From: Bacillota bacterium | GTDB lineage: Bacteria > Bacillota > Clostridia > Oscillospirales > Acutalibacteraceae | Length of the DNA stretch: 64,000 bases | Direction: 5' to 3' | Assembly (NCBI GenBank): GCA_023412715.1 | Contig: JAEZCC010000013.1 | Span: 18,577 to 82,576, forward strand | Part shown: piece by piece, positions 63,960-64,000 of the stretch | How positions within the stretch are numbered: the first letter of the stretch is position 1 | How the letters are laid out: each line of letters begins with the position of its first letter | Position numbers and translations under genes: made by a program | The notes under the pieces: model-generated | What the model saw: only the letters and a program-made list of their open reading frames with translations | Told to the model about the DNA's origin: nothing | Database searches by the model: none

Positions 63960-64000
63960 AGCGTGACAGAACGGCAGCGGGCCGGGACCGCCGGAAACGG

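Overview
The window looks like a GC-rich (mostly high-50s % by eye) chromosomal segment of a motile, anaerobic, low-GC-lineage Gram-positive bacterium of the class Clostridia, plausibly the Oscillospiraceae/Ruminococcaceae side. The reasons are the Firmicutes-type fla/che gene order with FliY, FliW-CsrA and a FlbD-like gene, the type III glutamine synthetase, the archaeal-style split glutamate synthase with its own ferredoxin subunit, FeoA/FeoB with the small Cys-rich companion, and strong AGGAGG ribosome sites. No rRNA, CRISPR array, transposase or phage structural gene was seen.

Layout. (1) 1-21,048, minus strand: one long flagellar operon read from flgB down to flgG: flgB-flgC-fliE-fliF-fliG-fliH-fliI-fliJ-fliK-flgD-(flagellar operon protein)-flgE-flbD-fliM-fliY-cheY-fliO-fliP-fliQ-fliR-flhB-flhA-fliA(sigD)-flgF-flgG (cut by the window edge). 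A SigA-type promoter lies about 160 bp upstream of flgB. (2) 21,461-28,340, plus strand: late flagellar genes flgM-flgN-flgK-flgL-(unknown)-fliW-csrA from a perfect Sigma-28 promoter, then a single flagellin gene with its own Sigma-28 promoter and a leader that carries a hairpin with a GGA loop, the expected target of the CsrA encoded just upstream. (3) 28.5-31.3 kb: a MATE exporter, initiator tRNA-fMet, and two small genes. (4) 31.4-43.1 kb: a carbohydrate catabolic locus with two class II aldolases of different families, two FGGY kinases, one PfkB kinase, an ABC sugar importer lacking its ATPase, a ROK regulator, a KpsF-like SIS isomerase and an RbsD/FucU mutarotase. (5) 43.3-46.4 kb: a small membrane protein, then a MerR-methyltransferase fusion and an MFS exporter whose promoter has the 19-bp spacer and central palindrome typical of MerR control; this pair is bracketed by two copies of a ~64-bp sequence that corresponds to the 3' end of the exporter gene plus its terminator. 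(6) 46.4-56.3 kb: ferrous iron uptake (feoA-feoB-Cys-rich protein-HAD phosphatase), L-lactate dehydrogenase with a DNA glycosylase-like gene, a GDSL hydrolase, an FAD protein, a DUF188 protein, an FMN alpha-hydroxy-acid oxidase-like protein and a YwaF-like membrane protein. (7) 56.4-64 kb: nitrogen assimilation, with glnN (type III glutamine synthetase) on the minus strand behind a promoter-proximal attenuator, and divergently the split glutamate synthase operon (amidotransferase, FMN synthase domain with ferredoxin, ferredoxin subunit, FAD reductase, GXGXG domain).

How it fits together. Flagellar regulation is a closed circuit: SigA drives the basal-body operon that ends in sigD; SigD then reads the flgM and flagellin promoters; FlgM holds SigD until the hook is complete; FliW and CsrA gate flagellin translation. 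The motor stator (motAB), fliL, flhF, flhG, fliD and fliS are not in this window. The strongest candidates for something not routinely described are the glnN attenuator with mutually exclusive hairpins, the MerR-methyltransferase/exporter cassette between direct repeats, and the unusual enzyme combination in the sugar locus.
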